Shown here: positions 45,397 through 56,300 of the stretch, in pieces
Numbering within the stretch: position 1 is the stretch's first letter
Layout: each line of letters begins with the position of its first letter
Assembly: GCF_002846555.1 (NCBI RefSeq)
Contig: NZ_PJMS01000001.1
Span: forward strand, 1,736,001-1,800,000
Length of the DNA stretch: 64,000 nucleotides
Direction of reading: 5' to 3'
From: Aquimarina sp. MAR_2010_214
GTDB lineage: Bacteria > Bacteroidota > Bacteroidia > Flavobacteriales > Flavobacteriaceae
The notes under the pieces: model-generated
The model's input: only the letters and a program-made list of their open reading frames with translations
What the model was told of the DNA's origin: nothing
Database searches by the model: none
Translations under genes and position numbers: made by a program

Positions 45397-48300
45397 ATGA
45401 GAACATTATTAAAAGAACTAAGAGATAACAATATATTTATCACGCTGCAAGGTGACAACTTAAAGCTAAAGTTTGAGCAAAAGGTATTTCCTCCTTCTTT
45501 ATTAGAAAAAATCAAAACTAATAAGGCAACTATCGTTGGATACTTAAAGGAACATCAAGGTATTGAAACATCTTTGTTTGACATCGAGCCCTTGACTGTA
45601 TCCAATACTTCTGGCCACCAACTTTCATCTTCGCAGATGAGAATGTGGGTACTTAGTCAGTTTGAAGATGCTTCATTGGCCTATCACCTACCTAATATCG
45701 TAACACTCAAAGGGAATTATGATATAGCACTACTAAAAAAAGCTGTCATGTCAGTTATCGACAGACATGAGATACTGCGTACGGTTTTCAAAGAGAGTGA
45801 TTCAGGGGAGCCTTATCAATGGATTTTGGGTCGGGAGGAATTGGATTTTGATATAGACTGTATTGACCTTAGAAAGGAGAAAGCAGTTGATCAGTACATC
45901 CAAAACTACATTTTAGAAGATAATGCTCAATCTTTTGATTTACATCATGGTCCCTTATTGAGGGTAAGCCTTTTTCAGATTAGTGAATCTGATTATACCA
46001 TTTATTATAATATGCACCATATCATTAGTGATGGTTGGTCTATGGGCATTCTTGCCAAAGATGTGCTGCACTTCTACCATAGTTATGTCAATGAAAAAGA
46101 AACTGATATCACTCCTTTGCGTATTCAGTACAAAGATTACGCTGCCTGGCAGCAAAAACGTCTTTTAACGGCAGAAAGTGGACAAGACCGACAGTTTTGG
46201 TTAGAGCAGTTGTCCGGAGAGCTACCTACTCTCCAAATCTCTAGTGGAAAGCAACGCCCTGAAGTTAAAACTTACAATGGGAGAACCTTGAAGAGTTATT
46301 TGGATGAAGGTGAAGTAGAAATATTGAAGACCTTCACGGCAAAGCAAGAAGGGAGTCTTTTTATTACGCTCTTGGCTTTATGGAATGTTCTTCTATATCG
46401 TTACTGTTCTCAAAAAGATATTATCATCGGTTCACCTGTTGCAGGAAGGGATCATATTGACTTAGAGCAACAGATTGGGTTTTATGTAAATACTTTGGTA
46501 TTTCGAAATGTACTATCTTCTGAGCTTTCTTTTGAGGAATTTTATCATCAGGTTAAGCAACGTACGTTGGAGGTTTACCAGCACCAAAGTTATCCTTTTG
46601 ATTTATTGGTCGACGAATTAGAATTACGTCGAGATACATCACGTAATGCGGTATTTGATGTGATGTTGGTTCTTCAAAACACAGAAAAACACCGTGAGGC
46701 TACCATTCTACAACCAGGTGAAACAGAAAAAATTAGCGTGTTAGGTGAAAGCTATGCCAAGTTTGATTTAGAAATTCTTTTCGAGGAAGATGGAGATCAT
46801 TTCTCGTTTAAAGTAGATTATAACACAGATGTTTTTGAACAAGAAACGGTTATTGGCTTAATGAGGCATTTCAAACAGTTGTTGTCTAATACTTTGAAAG
46901 AGCCAAGTCAGTCCATTGGAGGTATTAATATTCTCAGTCAAAAGGAAATAGATCAGATAATATTGGAGTTTAATCGCCCCATAAACCCCAAACCAGTAGA
47001 AAAAACAATAATTGACCTCTTTCAAACTCAAGTACAACAAGTGCCAGAGCAAGTGGCCCTCGTGGTAGAGGATAAAAAGATATCCTATCAAGAATTAGAT
47101 AAAATCTCAAATCGTTTAGCCATCTACCTCCACCATACGTATCATTTAACAGAAAATGAATTAATTGGAGTCATGTTACCACGCTCTGAATGGCTAGTGA
47201 TTTCACTATTGGCTATCATGAAATGTGGTGCAGCTTACGTTCCTATTGATTTAGGATATCCCGAGTCAAGGAAAAACTATATCAAAGAGGATGCAGCTTG
47301 TAGGTTAGTAGTCGATGAGTATCTCATTTCAGACTTTCAAATGAATTCTATTACTAATGAAAAAGATATAATTTTATGTCCTCCCCAGCCTACGGACCTT
47401 GCTTATGTGATCTATACCTCGGGATCCACAGGAAACCCTAAAGGGGTTATGTTGTCACATAGTAGCGTGGTCTCCTTCTTACAAAATATTGATGCACAAT
47501 TAGGATTTTCAAAGCAAAAAGTGGTCGCGGCCACTACCAATATTACCTTTGATATCTCTGTATTAGAGTTGTTTGGCCCATTGGTTCATGGAAAACAGAT
47601 AGTGTTGTTTGTCGAGGAGGATTTATTGGAGCCTGTACGCTTCCTAAAACGATTGGAACAGGCAGGAGTTGAAGTATTACAACTTACACCTTCCAGATTG
47701 CAGCAAGTAGCAGATAGACTATTAAAAACTCCTCTACCCAGCTTACAACGCTTAATTGTTGGAGGAGAAGCCTTTCCTAAAGAATATTATGAGCAATTTA
47801 AACAAGTAGGTGCTATTCCAGTTGTCAATGTATACGGTCCCACCGAGACTACTATTTGGAGCACTGCCTTGGATATTTCTACTTCAAAACAACTCTCAGT
47901 CGGAAAACCATTGCAAAACGAGCAGGTACTTATCCTCAATAAACAAGGTACTCTACAACCTTTAGGTGTCATTGGTGAAATCTGTATCGGAGGACAAGGC
48001 TTAGCCAAAGGTTATTGGAATAGGCCAGAACTGACAAAAGAAAAATTCATCAACCATCCTTACGAAAAAGAACAAAAACTTTACAGAACAGGTGATTTAG
48101 GGAAATGGTTGCCTGATGGGAATATTCTCTGCTTAGGTAGGGAGGATGATCAGGTCAAGGTAAGAGGACATCGCATTGAACTAGGTGAAATTGAATACCA
48201 TCTTCAATCCAAGGATAACATCCAGAAAGCAGTAGTGATGGTGAGTAATTCTCAAACAGTAGAAAAGGAACTGGTGGCTTATCTAGTATCAGCATCAGAA

Positions 48301-48777
48301 CTGAACTCTAGTGATCTAAGAACCTATTTATCTTCAATAGTACCTGACTATATGATTCCTGAGCATTATGTTCAACTAGAGGATATTCCTTTAATGGTCA
48401 GTGGTAAAGTAAACAAACGGGCATTGCCCGACCCAAAGGGGATTGGTTTGTCTACTGGTACAACTTATATCGCTCCAAGAAATGAAGTAGAAGAACGCCT
48501 AGTTCAAATACTGAATGAGATGTTAGAGAAGAAAAAAGACGAAATCAGTGTGAGCGATAACTTTTTCGATTTGGGAGCCAACTCTGTTAAACTCATAAAA
48601 ATACTTAATACCATTAATAAAGAATTTGATATGGACCTCAAGCCTATTATGCTCTTCCAATACCCTAATATTAATGATTTAGTCGAAAACGTTTTTTACT
48701 TTAAAAAACAGGTGAATGAAGACAACGAGGACCTATCACAAGATTTAGAAGACATAATAGACCTTATGGAGGGCTAA
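45397..48777 (+). CDS. Single-module NRPS, TubC docking-C-A-T
   Basis: 1126 residues. Residues 1 to about 52 are a TubC-type docking domain (LLKELRDNNIFITLQGDNLK). C (about 74-510) has HHIISDG (H207, H208, D212). A (about 533-1030) has the A4 motif TFDISVLELF (D719) and the code, read by eye, DILQIGVIWK, close to glycine codes of the DILQLGxIWK type. T is Ser1063 in FDLGANSV. The tail LSQDLEDIIDLMEG resembles the tail of the NRPS at 33381..40970 (DDLLDFMD), and both subunits precede a PKS. It starts six bases after the first PKS and lies 86 bases before the second. It should condense Gly (or a small residue) onto the beta-keto acyl chain. Confidence 0.94.
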   Translation: MRTLLKELRDNNIFITLQGDNLKLKFEQKVFPPSLLEKIKTNKATIVGYLKEHQGIETSLFDIEPLTVSNTSGHQLSSSQMRMWVLSQFEDASLAYHLPNIVTLKGNYDIALLKKAVMSVIDRHEILRTVFKESDSGEPYQWILGREELDFDIDCIDLRKEKAVDQYIQNYILEDNAQSFDLHHGPLLRVSLFQISESDYTIYYNMHHIISDGWSMGILAKDVLHFYHSYVNEKETDITPLRIQYKDYAAWQQKRLLTAESGQDRQFWLEQLSGELPTLQISSGKQRPEVKTYNGRTLKSYLDEGEVEILKTFTAKQEGSLFITLLALWNVLLYRYCSQKDIIIGSPVAGRDHIDLEQQIGFYVNTLVFRNVLSSELSFEEFYHQVKQRTLEVYQHQSYPFDLLVDELELRRDTSRNAVFDVMLVLQNTEKHREATILQPGETEKISVLGESYAKFDLEILFEEDGDHFSFKVDYNTDVFEQETVIGLMRHFKQLLSNTLKEPSQSIGGINILSQKEIDQIILEFNRPINPKPVEKTIIDLFQTQVQQVPEQVALVVEDKKISYQELDKISNRLAIYLHHTYHLTENELIGVMLPRSEWLVISLLAIMKCGAAYVPIDLGYPESRKNYIKEDAACRLVVDEYLISDFQMNSITNEKDIILCPPQPTDLAYVIYTSGSTGNPKGVMLSHSSVVSFLQNIDAQLGFSKQKVVAATTNITFDISVLELFGPLVHGKQIVLFVEEDLLEPVRFLKRLEQAGVEVLQLTPSRLQQVADRLLKTPLPSLQRLIVGGEAFPKEYYEQFKQVGAIPVVNVYGPTETTIWSTALDISTSKQLSVGKPLQNEQVLILNKQGTLQPLGVIGEICIGGQGLAKGYWNRPELTKEKFINHPYEKEQKLYRTGDLGKWLPDGNILCLGREDDQVKVRGHRIELGEIEYHLQSKDNIQKAVVMVSNSQTVEKELVAYLVSASELNSSDLRTYLSSIVPDYMIPEHYVQLEDIPLMVSGKVNKRALPDPKGIGLSTGTTYIAPRNEVEERLVQILNEMLEKKKDEISVSDNFFDLGANSVKLIKILNTINKEFDMDLKPIMLFQYPNINDLVENVFYFKKQVNEDNEDLSQDLEDIIDLMEG

Positions 48778-48863
48778 TAATAACAATAGGGGTACATTTA
48801 TTATAGTGTGCTCCAAAACTTGGATTTATTATCCAAACACAAAAATATGATCAATACTTATTT

Positions 48864-51800
48864 ATGAAAGAGCTATCTAGGAAAAAAGACATTGCTATTG
48901 TGGGAGTTTCGGGAAAATTTCCACAATCAGACAACATCCAACTATGGTGGGATAACCTGGCAGAAGGAAAAGAGCTGGTTCACTTCTACTCTGACCAAGA
49001 ACTACAGACCGCCGGAGTTAATGAAGAGACTCTTGCTAAAGACAACTACATCAAAGCAGGTTCCTTCATTGACAATCCAGAGCATTTTGATCATGCTTTT
49101 TTTGGGTATACAAAAGAAGAAGCCGCATTGATGGACCCTCAAGTAAGGGTGATGCATGAGCAAGTATGGAAAGCTTTAGAGGATGCAGGTTGTGAATTAT
49201 CTACCTATCAGGGTAAGATAGGTCTCTATTTGGCAGCCTCTGATAATGTCAACTGGAAGGCATATGAGACAATGAACCAAAATGAAAAAGTATCGCCTTT
49301 TTTCTCGGCCAGATTGGCAGATAAGAACTTTATCAGTACATTAATTTCCTATCGACTTGACCTAAAAGGGCCTAGCCTTTTTGTTGATACAGCTTGTTCA
49401 GGATCTCTGGTTGCAGTACATATGGCTTGTCGGAATTTGTTGTTAAAAGAGTGTAATATTGCAATAGCTGGAGGAGTGAGTATTGATAGTACTATATATA
49501 AAGGTTATTTTCATGAATCAGGGATGATTGCCTCCAAAGATGGGCATTGTAAAACTTTTGATCATGATGCTTCAGGTACAGTTTGGGGAGAAGGGGCAGG
49601 AGCTGTGGTGCTGAAGCGTTGGGAAGATGCCATTAGGGATAAAGATAATATCTATGCCATTATTCGGGCCACCGCTGTCAACAATGATGGCAGGCGTAAG
49701 GTAGGCTTTACTGCTCCCAGTGTAGAGGGTCAATACGATTGTATCAAGATGGCCCATAAAGTGGCTGGCATTACAACAGATTCTATCTCTTACATTGAAG
49801 CACACGGCACAGGAACTAGATTAGGAGATCCTATAGAAATCACAGCGCTTAACCAAGCCTTCGGATATAAAACCCAGCATAAATGTGCAATCGGCTCGGT
49901 AAAAACTAATATGGGACATCTGGATGCTGCTGCTGGGATAGCAGGCCTACTCAAAACATGTTTAGCTCTTAAAAACAAACAGTTGCCTCCATCACTTAAT
50001 TTTTCCAAACCTAACCCAGAGATTGATTTTGCATCTGGACCATTTGAAGTTAATACCCAATTACGCCCGTGGAACCAAAAAAATGGAATGCCACGTCGAG
50101 CAGGCGTAAGCAGTTTTGGTATTGGGGGTACTAATGCTCATGTTATCTTAGAAGAAGCTTCAGAAGAGAAAGAAGAGGGTAAACAAGACAAGCCTTTTCA
50201 GTTATTAGCCTACTCGGCGGATAGCCTTCCTTCTTTGCAGCAGTACGGTAAAGAACTTATTCATTTTTTGAAAAAGAAGAAAGTTAGTCTTCCAAACCTT
50301 AGTTATACTCTACAAGATGGGAGACAACGCTTTAAGCATAGACAGTTTATCGTTTGCAAAGATCAACAGGATGCAATAGAGCAATTATCCCAAGATAATC
50401 GTCAAATTATCTCTAGGAAAGATAAATTGAGAAAAGTAGTGACTTTCATGTTTCCTGGGCAAGGGAGCCAATACTTTCAAATGGGGAGAGACCTTTATGA
50501 AAAAGAGCCTCTTTTTAAAGAGTTTATGGACCAGGGTTTTCAAATTCTTAAGCAGATTACGGGAGAAGATTACGCGGTGATTTTGGGTTATCAGGAAGTA
50601 AGCATCACCAATCCAGATCAAATTAACTTTACTGAATATACCCAACCTCTTCTGTTTTTGATATCACATGCTTTGGCCAACTATTTAATGAAACTATCTA
50701 TCCATCCTAACCATATGATTGGTCATAGCTTGGGTGAATACGTTGCTGCTTGTATCAGCGGAGTCTTTTCATTAGAAGATGGACTAAAGATTATTGTTAA
50801 AAGAGCTCAGTTGATGAGCCAGGTAGAGAAAGGTGATATGTTAGGGGTTGGAGCTAATGTGGAAGAAGTTCAATCATTAATGAGTACAAGGCTTTCGATA
50901 GCTTCTATCAATACCAAGAGTTCTTGTGTGGTCTCAGGGATGCCCAAGGATATCTCTGAACTAAGTACTATTTTGACTAATAGGGATATCCCTTATACAA
51001 AGTTGAAAACATCACATGCCTTTCATTCGGGGATGATGGATAGCATCTTAAAGGAATACGAAACAATCTTATCTCAAGTACAATGGAACACCCCCAAGCA
51101 ATCTTTTATCTCTAATCTTTATGGAAGAGAGATTAGACCTGAAGAGGCTATGTCTCCTGCTTATTGGGTAAAACATCTGCGTGAAACAGTACGTTTTTCA
51201 GAAGGACTGGAATACCTTATGGAAAAAGGAAATGGGATACTAATTGAGGTGGGCCCTGGTAGAACTCTTACTTCCCTTGCAAAGCAAAACCAAACGACAG
51301 ATCATGAGCATACCATAGTTAATTTACTGAGACACCCCAAGGAAAAAGTGGATGACAATAATTATTTAACTAAAGCCTTGGGTCAGCTTTGGAGTTACGG
51401 GATGACCATCGATTGGAAGGTATATCATCAAAATAATGGGAGACTAAAAATCTCAATACCAACTTATGTATTTGATGAAGTTGCATTTCCTGCTAGAGTT
51501 AATCCTTTTAATGAAAAAGACTCAGGGATGATATTGTCCCAAGGAGTTAATAGAAGCGCTTACTATAGTAGCAATTGGAAAAAAGGGCTGCTTTCTAAAA
51601 AACAAGGAGTATGGACCAAGAATAACAAATACTTGGTTTTTTCTAGTGGAAGTCCGCTTGTACAGGTGTTAATCAAAGAGCTTAAGAATACAGATAACAT
51701 GGTTATTGTTGTAGAAAAGGCTACACATTTTGAGGCGCAGGTAGACCTAATAAAAATGGACCCAAAAGACCAGACTCATTATACAAAACTATTTCAGAGT

Positions 51801-53297
51801 ATAGAAAAACAGGAATCGATTGCACAGATTATTTATAATTGGGAGATAGCGAAACAAGAAGAAGGACAATTGTTTTCAGAATTTTTCAATCTATTTAGTT
51901 TCGGAATGGGACTGGTCAGATATGCTCCTCTAGAGGATAAAAAGCTTACTTTCCTGTCGGACTTTGGATTGCGCGTTATCGCAACAGAACATACTAATGT
52001 CAATTTCATGGCGGTCAAATCAATTTCACAAAGCTTTCGACCTGTACATAGCAAAATTTTCACTTGTAGCCTTGATATGGACCAAAATCAGTGTGATAAG
52101 GAGCATGTGGCGCAGCTCTTAGCAGAGATTAGGTACAATAGCTCAGAAAGTGAGGTTGCCTATCGTCATGGAATACGATGGTTACCATTCTATGAAGAGC
52201 TTAGACCAGATAATAATACTGGTCAATCCCAATTGACTAAGAAAGGAATTTACCTTTTTATAGGAGAAGCTGACCCTTTATCATTACAATTAGCGAAGCA
52301 TTTGTGTCAAACTTATGATGCTACTGTGGTTTTTGCCGGTAGTGAGTTTCCTGATCAAGAGACTTGGGAAACTGATAGAACAAAAGAAGGGTTGCCTAAC
52401 GAAATGGCACAAAAACTACAAGAGCAGCAAGAATTCAAGACCCAAGGTGATAAGATTCTCTATTGGCATGTAGATAATGGTAACGTTAAACATTTATCCT
52501 CAACAATAGATCGTATCAATGATGATTTTGGGGTCTTGGCAGGAATTATCTATACACAAGCCGAAACATTGAAGAACATCAACCTCTCTGCAACGGATTT
52601 GGATAAGAATCTGGTAACCCAACGATTGGAAGAAAGTATTAAAGGGTTTATCACCATATGGGCTTTGAAGCAACAGAGGGAAGTAGGGTTTTTGTGGATT
52701 CCCGCAGCACTCAATGCTTTCTTTGGTCAAAATGATCTTAGTATCAATGCTGTCTTTGATGCCTATGTACAAGCTTATCTGGAGCTTCACGCCCACCAAC
52801 TTGACGATTGGTTTCAAGTATATATCAATGAAAGTGGCTTCGAATCCACGATAAGTACTTTTGAAGATTCACTTCGCTTGCCCTCAGGGCAAACTTTATG
52901 GGCTTCATCACAAAACCCTTCTGTACTTCAGGGGCAAGACTTAGAAATTTTGGAGTCAAGTACTGAAACTATAAAAAATAACACCGAGCGACCTACGTTG
53001 AGTGTTGTTTATCAAGCTCCTTGTAATGAGGTGGAGAATGGTTTGTGTAAGCTCTGGTCGTCTTTCTTTGGCTATGAGCAAATTGGTGTCAATGATGATT
53101 TTTTTGAGTTAGGTGGTGATTCGCTCAAAGCGATGTCTCTACTCCAACGGATACACCAACAATTTGGTATCGAAGTGGGATTACAAGATTTTTACGAAAA
53201 AGCTAACATAGCAGCACTGGGAGTGGAGATTGAACTGGCCAACCAACTGATAGCCGTTCAAAAACAAGAAAACAAAAGAAAAACTATAAAAATTTAA
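48864..53297 (+). CDS. Type I PKS module, KS-AT-(vestigial KR)-ACP
   Basis: 1477 residues. KS is intact (Cys178 in DTACSGSL, His314 in EAHGTGT, His352 in NMGHLDAAAG). AT has Ser622 in GHSLGEY and HAFH (718-721), so malonyl-CoA is predicted. The region about 900-1390 has the size of a ketoreductase with its structural subdomain. However, the nucleotide loop is YLFIGEADPLSLQLAKHL and there is no Ser-Tyr-Asn catalytic set (IPAALNAFFGQNDLSINAVF at the equivalent place), a more advanced decay than in the first PKS. ACP Ser1420 (LGGDSL). A beta-keto extension is expected. It is related to the first PKS in layout, so the two may be duplicates. Four bases separate it from the next NRPS. Confidence 0.95.
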   Translation: MKELSRKKDIAIVGVSGKFPQSDNIQLWWDNLAEGKELVHFYSDQELQTAGVNEETLAKDNYIKAGSFIDNPEHFDHAFFGYTKEEAALMDPQVRVMHEQVWKALEDAGCELSTYQGKIGLYLAASDNVNWKAYETMNQNEKVSPFFSARLADKNFISTLISYRLDLKGPSLFVDTACSGSLVAVHMACRNLLLKECNIAIAGGVSIDSTIYKGYFHESGMIASKDGHCKTFDHDASGTVWGEGAGAVVLKRWEDAIRDKDNIYAIIRATAVNNDGRRKVGFTAPSVEGQYDCIKMAHKVAGITTDSISYIEAHGTGTRLGDPIEITALNQAFGYKTQHKCAIGSVKTNMGHLDAAAGIAGLLKTCLALKNKQLPPSLNFSKPNPEIDFASGPFEVNTQLRPWNQKNGMPRRAGVSSFGIGGTNAHVILEEASEEKEEGKQDKPFQLLAYSADSLPSLQQYGKELIHFLKKKKVSLPNLSYTLQDGRQRFKHRQFIVCKDQQDAIEQLSQDNRQIISRKDKLRKVVTFMFPGQGSQYFQMGRDLYEKEPLFKEFMDQGFQILKQITGEDYAVILGYQEVSITNPDQINFTEYTQPLLFLISHALANYLMKLSIHPNHMIGHSLGEYVAACISGVFSLEDGLKIIVKRAQLMSQVEKGDMLGVGANVEEVQSLMSTRLSIASINTKSSCVVSGMPKDISELSTILTNRDIPYTKLKTSHAFHSGMMDSILKEYETILSQVQWNTPKQSFISNLYGREIRPEEAMSPAYWVKHLRETVRFSEGLEYLMEKGNGILIEVGPGRTLTSLAKQNQTTDHEHTIVNLLRHPKEKVDDNNYLTKALGQLWSYGMTIDWKVYHQNNGRLKISIPTYVFDEVAFPARVNPFNEKDSGMILSQGVNRSAYYSSNWKKGLLSKKQGVWTKNNKYLVFSSGSPLVQVLIKELKNTDNMVIVVEKATHFEAQVDLIKMDPKDQTHYTKLFQSIEKQESIAQIIYNWEIAKQEEGQLFSEFFNLFSFGMGLVRYAPLEDKKLTFLSDFGLRVIATEHTNVNFMAVKSISQSFRPVHSKIFTCSLDMDQNQCDKEHVAQLLAEIRYNSSESEVAYRHGIRWLPFYEELRPDNNTGQSQLTKKGIYLFIGEADPLSLQLAKHLCQTYDATVVFAGSEFPDQETWETDRTKEGLPNEMAQKLQEQQEFKTQGDKILYWHVDNGNVKHLSSTIDRINDDFGVLAGIIYTQAETLKNINLSATDLDKNLVTQRLEESIKGFITIWALKQQREVGFLWIPAALNAFFGQNDLSINAVFDAYVQAYLELHAHQLDDWFQVYINESGFESTISTFEDSLRLPSGQTLWASSQNPSVLQGQDLEILESSTETIKNNTERPTLSVVYQAPCNEVENGLCKLWSSFFGYEQIGVNDDFFELGGDSLKAMSLLQRIHQQFGIEVGLQDFYEKANIAALGVEIELANQLIAVQKQENKRKTIKI

Positions 53298-53300
53298 ACT

Positions 53301-56300
53301 ATGAATATCATCGATCTCGTAGGTGAGTTGAATGACCGTAAGATCAACGTCACCCTAGATGGTAATGACCTGCAACTCAGTTTTGATGATGAATACATTG
53401 ATGAGCAGATTATCGAAAAAATTAGAAGTCATAAGGCAGAATTAGTGGCTCACCTAAGGAAATATTCGGTAAGCAAACATGCACTGAGTGCAATTAAGCC
53501 TTTAGCAACCGCAAGAAACTACGATATCTCTGATGCACAGAGAAGACTGTGGGTTTTAAGTCAGTTTGATGACGGCTTATTGGCCTATAATTTGCCAAGT
53601 ATCATAGACCTCAAGGGATCGTATGACATACCAAATTTTAAGCGAGCTATTGATGCGGTCATCGATCGACATGAAATTTTAAGGACTGTCTTTAAGGAGG
53701 ATGAAACTGGTGAGTTGAAGCAATGGGTATTGTCCCGTGAAGCATTGGCTTTTAGCGTATGCGATAAGGATTTTAGAAATTGTGAAAATCAACAGGGTGA
53801 GGTAGATGTCTATGTAGAGCAAGATTCTTTCCAACCCTTTGATCTTGAACAGGGGCCTTTGATACGAGCTAGTCTTTTACAAGTAGCAGATAATCAATAT
53901 GTTTTCTATTGTAATATGCATCATATTATTAGTGATGGTTGGTCTATGAAGGTATTGGTTCAAGACGTTCTCACGTATTATGAAGCTTTTAAACAGGGCA
54001 GAACACTGATATTACCTGGTTTGGAAATACAGTACAAAGATTATGCAGCATGGCAATTGGGTATGCTGCAGGAAAACCAGTCCAATAACCACAAGGCTTA
54101 TTGGACCGAACGTTTGCAAGGAGAACTACCCCAATTTGACTTGTTGGGGAAACAGCAACGCCCGAAGATAAAAACCTATCAGGGGAAGACCTTGGAGACT
54201 ATTTTAACTAAAGAACAGACAAGTCAGTTCAAGGCATTTGGACAACAACAGGGTGGCAGTCTTTTCATGACTTTGTTGGCAATATGGAAAGTGCTCTTGC
54301 ATCGTTATACAGGACAAAATGATATGATCATTGGATCACCGGTAGCAGGCAGAAACCATCCGGATCTTGAAAATCAAATTGGTTTTTATGTCAATACACT
54401 GGCACTTAGAAGCCGGATTGATCCTGAACAGACTTTCATCGAATTTTATAGTGATGTTAGATCGTCTGTGCTGGAGGCTTTTGAACATCAAGTGTACCCA
54501 TTTGATCGATTGGTAAATGACCTGGATCTCAAAAGGGACACGAGTAGGAATGCCATCTTTGATGTGATGATCATCTTACAGAATGCAGGTGAACAAGTGC
54601 AGGGATTCACCCCGGATTCAACGCTACTTAATGGCATATTCGATCATGGTAAATCTATGTCACGATTTGATATAGAAATCACACATGAAGAATTGGGTGA
54701 ATACCTTTCCATTAAGGTCAACTATAATACTGATCTCTATGAACAGGAAACAATTGTGAGTTTGATAGGACATTTCCAATCCATAGCTCAACAGGTATTG
54801 ATGAACAATAGCCAGATCGGTAACATCAGTTATCTATCTCAGAGTGAACGAGTACAGCTGTTAAAAGGTTTTAATGATACAGCTGTAGATTATAGTAAGG
54901 TGTCTGTGATAGAACTGTTTGAAGATCAAGTGAAAAAGACGCCTAACGCTATAGCAGTTTGCTGCAGTGAAAAGCAGATGACTTACAGGGAGTTGGATGA
55001 AATGAGCAATCAATATGCCCACTGTTTAAAGGAACATTTGTGTATTATACCCTTAGATAACATTGGCGTTATGCTAGAGCGCTCTGCTTTGAGTATTGTA
55101 CCAATACTTGGAATTCTTAAATCAGGAGCTTGCTATGTACCTATTGATCCAACTTACCCAGAAGCCAGGATTCAGTATATTCTCAAAGATGCACATATTC
55201 AACATGTGTTGACCCAGACTAATTTGATGGAAAAGCATGATATACCAAAACAAAAACTATGGGATATCACCAAAATGGACTTCTCTACCTATTCCCGGGA
55301 TAATCTTCTACCGGTTAATACATCTGGGGATGATGCCTTCATTATCTATACTTCAGGGTCTACGGGTCAGCCCAAGGGAGTTCGGCAGACGCATCGCATG
55401 TTGACTAATCTGGTTCAGTGGGATATAGAACAGTCAGGCATTCGACCAGGAACACGTTATTTACAATATGTTTCCTTTAGTTTTGATGTTTCCATGCTGG
55501 ATGTGTTTTTTAATCTTTGTGCAGGAGGAGAACTTTATATTTCTAATGAGCAGGAGCGTACTGATCACTTACTGTTAAAGAATGTGATCATAAAAAGAAA
55601 GTTGCAGGTGCTATCCTTTCCTTTTGCGGCCATGAACAATTTCTTCAACCAACTGGAGTTGAAAGATTTTGATGGGCACAGTATTGAGCACATCATAACT
55701 GCTGGAGAGCAGCTCTATTTAAGCAGTCCTTTATCAACATTTTTAGAAACTAATCCCGAAGTAGTGCTTCATAACCACTATGGTCCTTCAGAGACACATG
55801 TCGTAACGAGTCATTCCATGAGTGCGAAACAGGGAAATCTCGAAAAGCGAGCACCAATTGGCAGAGCCATTTCTAATACAGATATTTATATACTAGACAC
55901 CCGTCTTCAGCCGGTGCCATTGGGGGCCAAAGGTGAATTGTATATTGGAGGGGACAACTTGGCCAATGGTTTTCTCAACCTACCCGAAGAGACTGATAAA
56001 CGTTTTGTGTCACACCCCTTTAAAGAAGGAGAACGGGTATACAAGACAGGAGATTTGGCTTATTATAGACCTGATGGGATCATCGAATACCTTGGTAGGA
56101 AAGATGATCAGGTTAAGGTCAGAGGATTTAGAATCGAACTGGGAGAAATAGAACATGCACTTCTGCAATATGAAGCGGTATATGAAGCCGTGGTTCTGGT
56201 CAAGGACCAGAATCTGCTCGCCTATGTGATTCATAAAGCAGAAGGAAATTCAGATGAGTTGCGAAGTTTTTTGAAGCAGCGCCTCCCTGAGTATATGCTT

